Positions 63,204 to 64,000 of a stretch of 64,000 nt of DNA are shown piece by piece; the first letter of the stretch is position 1, and each line of letters begins with the position of its first letter. Source of the DNA: Paulinella micropora (lineage: Eukaryota; Cercozoa; Imbricatea; Euglyphida; Paulinellidae); assembly GCA_019918135.1 (NCBI GenBank), contig WBZZ01006900.1:227501-291500 (forward strand), written 5' to 3'. Both the position numbers and the translations under genes were made by a program. The notes under the pieces were generated by a model. It saw only the letters and a program-made list of their open reading frames with translations, was not told the origin of the DNA and did no database searches.

Positions 63204-64000
63204 GACTAAAACTGAATTAAGAATTATATGGAAATAACTGTCTCACATCCCTTGGCGCTTTCTCAGCAATAAAGTCACAAAAAAATTCTACTGTAGTAGA
63301 TAAATACACATTTTTGGGGGGTGTTTTTTTCGTGCCTCAAAAACCCCCTTCCAAAAATGTATCGTCCTTCCTATTGATAGTTTAAACAATCAATACTAAG
63401 CCTCAAAACAGCAAAATAATTTTTTTTTGATAAATACAAGAAAGCAAAATAAATAAATTCGTTTTCCTCTACTTCAAAAAAAAAAGGATTAGCGAACAAC
63501 TTCTCTATTCCTTTTAAAGAATAGCAAAAAATATATTTATGTAAATGGAAGACTATGTAAGACCTCATTCTAAACAACTATACAAGCAAATCAACAGAGA
63601 TAAATAAACAAGAAAGCAAAAGAAAAAATAAAATGTGAATGTGGACCGAAGTATCAAGAGCGAATTTATCAAGACATAAAAAAACACACCAATATCAAAA
63701 TCAATAAATTTTACTACTATAGGTATTACTATAGCACACTTATCTTTTTATTTTGCTATAAAATATTTCATAAAATTTTTTATAAAAGTTGTCCAAAACT
63801 GCGAAAACACAAAAACATTTCTACATTTTCGCATCCTCTCAGAAAAAACCACATGATAACATTTTAGCCGTCTATAGTGCCACCAATTACAGGTCCATTA
63901 TTACTTTCGCCTTCCTCTATCTCTGACTAGTTCTTATGTTTTTGACTAGTTCTTATGTTTTCCGGTTGTATTTCTTCTTTCTTTAGCAGTTCTTTATTTT
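63204..64000. other. AT-rich flank
   Basis: A short piece similar to the TGTTGG-type LTR (63249-63300), then very AT-rich sequence. TGACTAGTTCTTATGTTTT occurs twice near 63926-63960. No gene seen. Confidence 0.5.

Overview
This is eukaryotic nuclear DNA. Two host genes have GT-AG introns filled with microsatellites, and about two thirds of the window is a pile of nested retrotransposons. The standard genetic code fits all recognisable reading frames. Combined with many copia elements, a DIRS-type element and GATA, TATG and CTT microsatellites, this suggests a protist or alga. A chromerid-like alveolate is only my guess.

Layout. At 1-4.1 kb, minus strand, lies a PUB-domain gene (probable p97/VCP cofactor) whose introns are mostly GATA repeats; it seems to run off the left edge. 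At 4.1-8.1 kb there are long pyrimidine tracts, three copies of a tRNA-derived SINE and one possible plus-strand exon. At 8.2-12.0 kb, plus strand, lies an aspartoacylase / succinylglutamate desuccinylase family gene that can be rebuilt from ten exons. At 12.5-13.6 kb are three more SINEs.

From 13.95 to 58 kb the DNA is nested retroelements. A truncated plus-strand copia start (13.95-14.5 kb) is followed by copia-1 (14.5-22.1 kb, minus), part of a TGTTGG-type LTR, copia-2 (23.0-31.7 kb, minus, 5-bp target duplication AGCGC) and copia-3 (minus). Copia-3 is split into 32.5-38.1 kb and 52.6-53.5 kb by a DIRS/Ngaro-like element (38.1-52.6 kb). The DIRS element was itself invaded by a 574-bp Ty3/gypsy reverse-transcriptase fragment and by copia-4 (40.2-46.8 kb, plus), whose Pol carries a MYND zinc finger. 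A Ty3/gypsy integrase remnant (53.5-55.3 kb), three minus-strand SINEs, a solo-type LTR and a 5.1-kb LTR element with no recognisable enzymes (58.1-63.2 kb) complete the window.

The copia elements share distinctive features. Where the 5' LTR junction can be seen, the Gag start codon lies inside a primer-binding site matching the anticodon part of initiator tRNA-Met. Copia-1, -2 and -3 have an extra C-x9-C...C-x2-H motif after Gag and an FDDG-containing module between integrase and reverse transcriptase. All elements carry stops or frameshifts and are probably inactive. Domain calls come from motif reading by eye. Exon limits are inferred from splice-site phase and family fit, not from transcripts.
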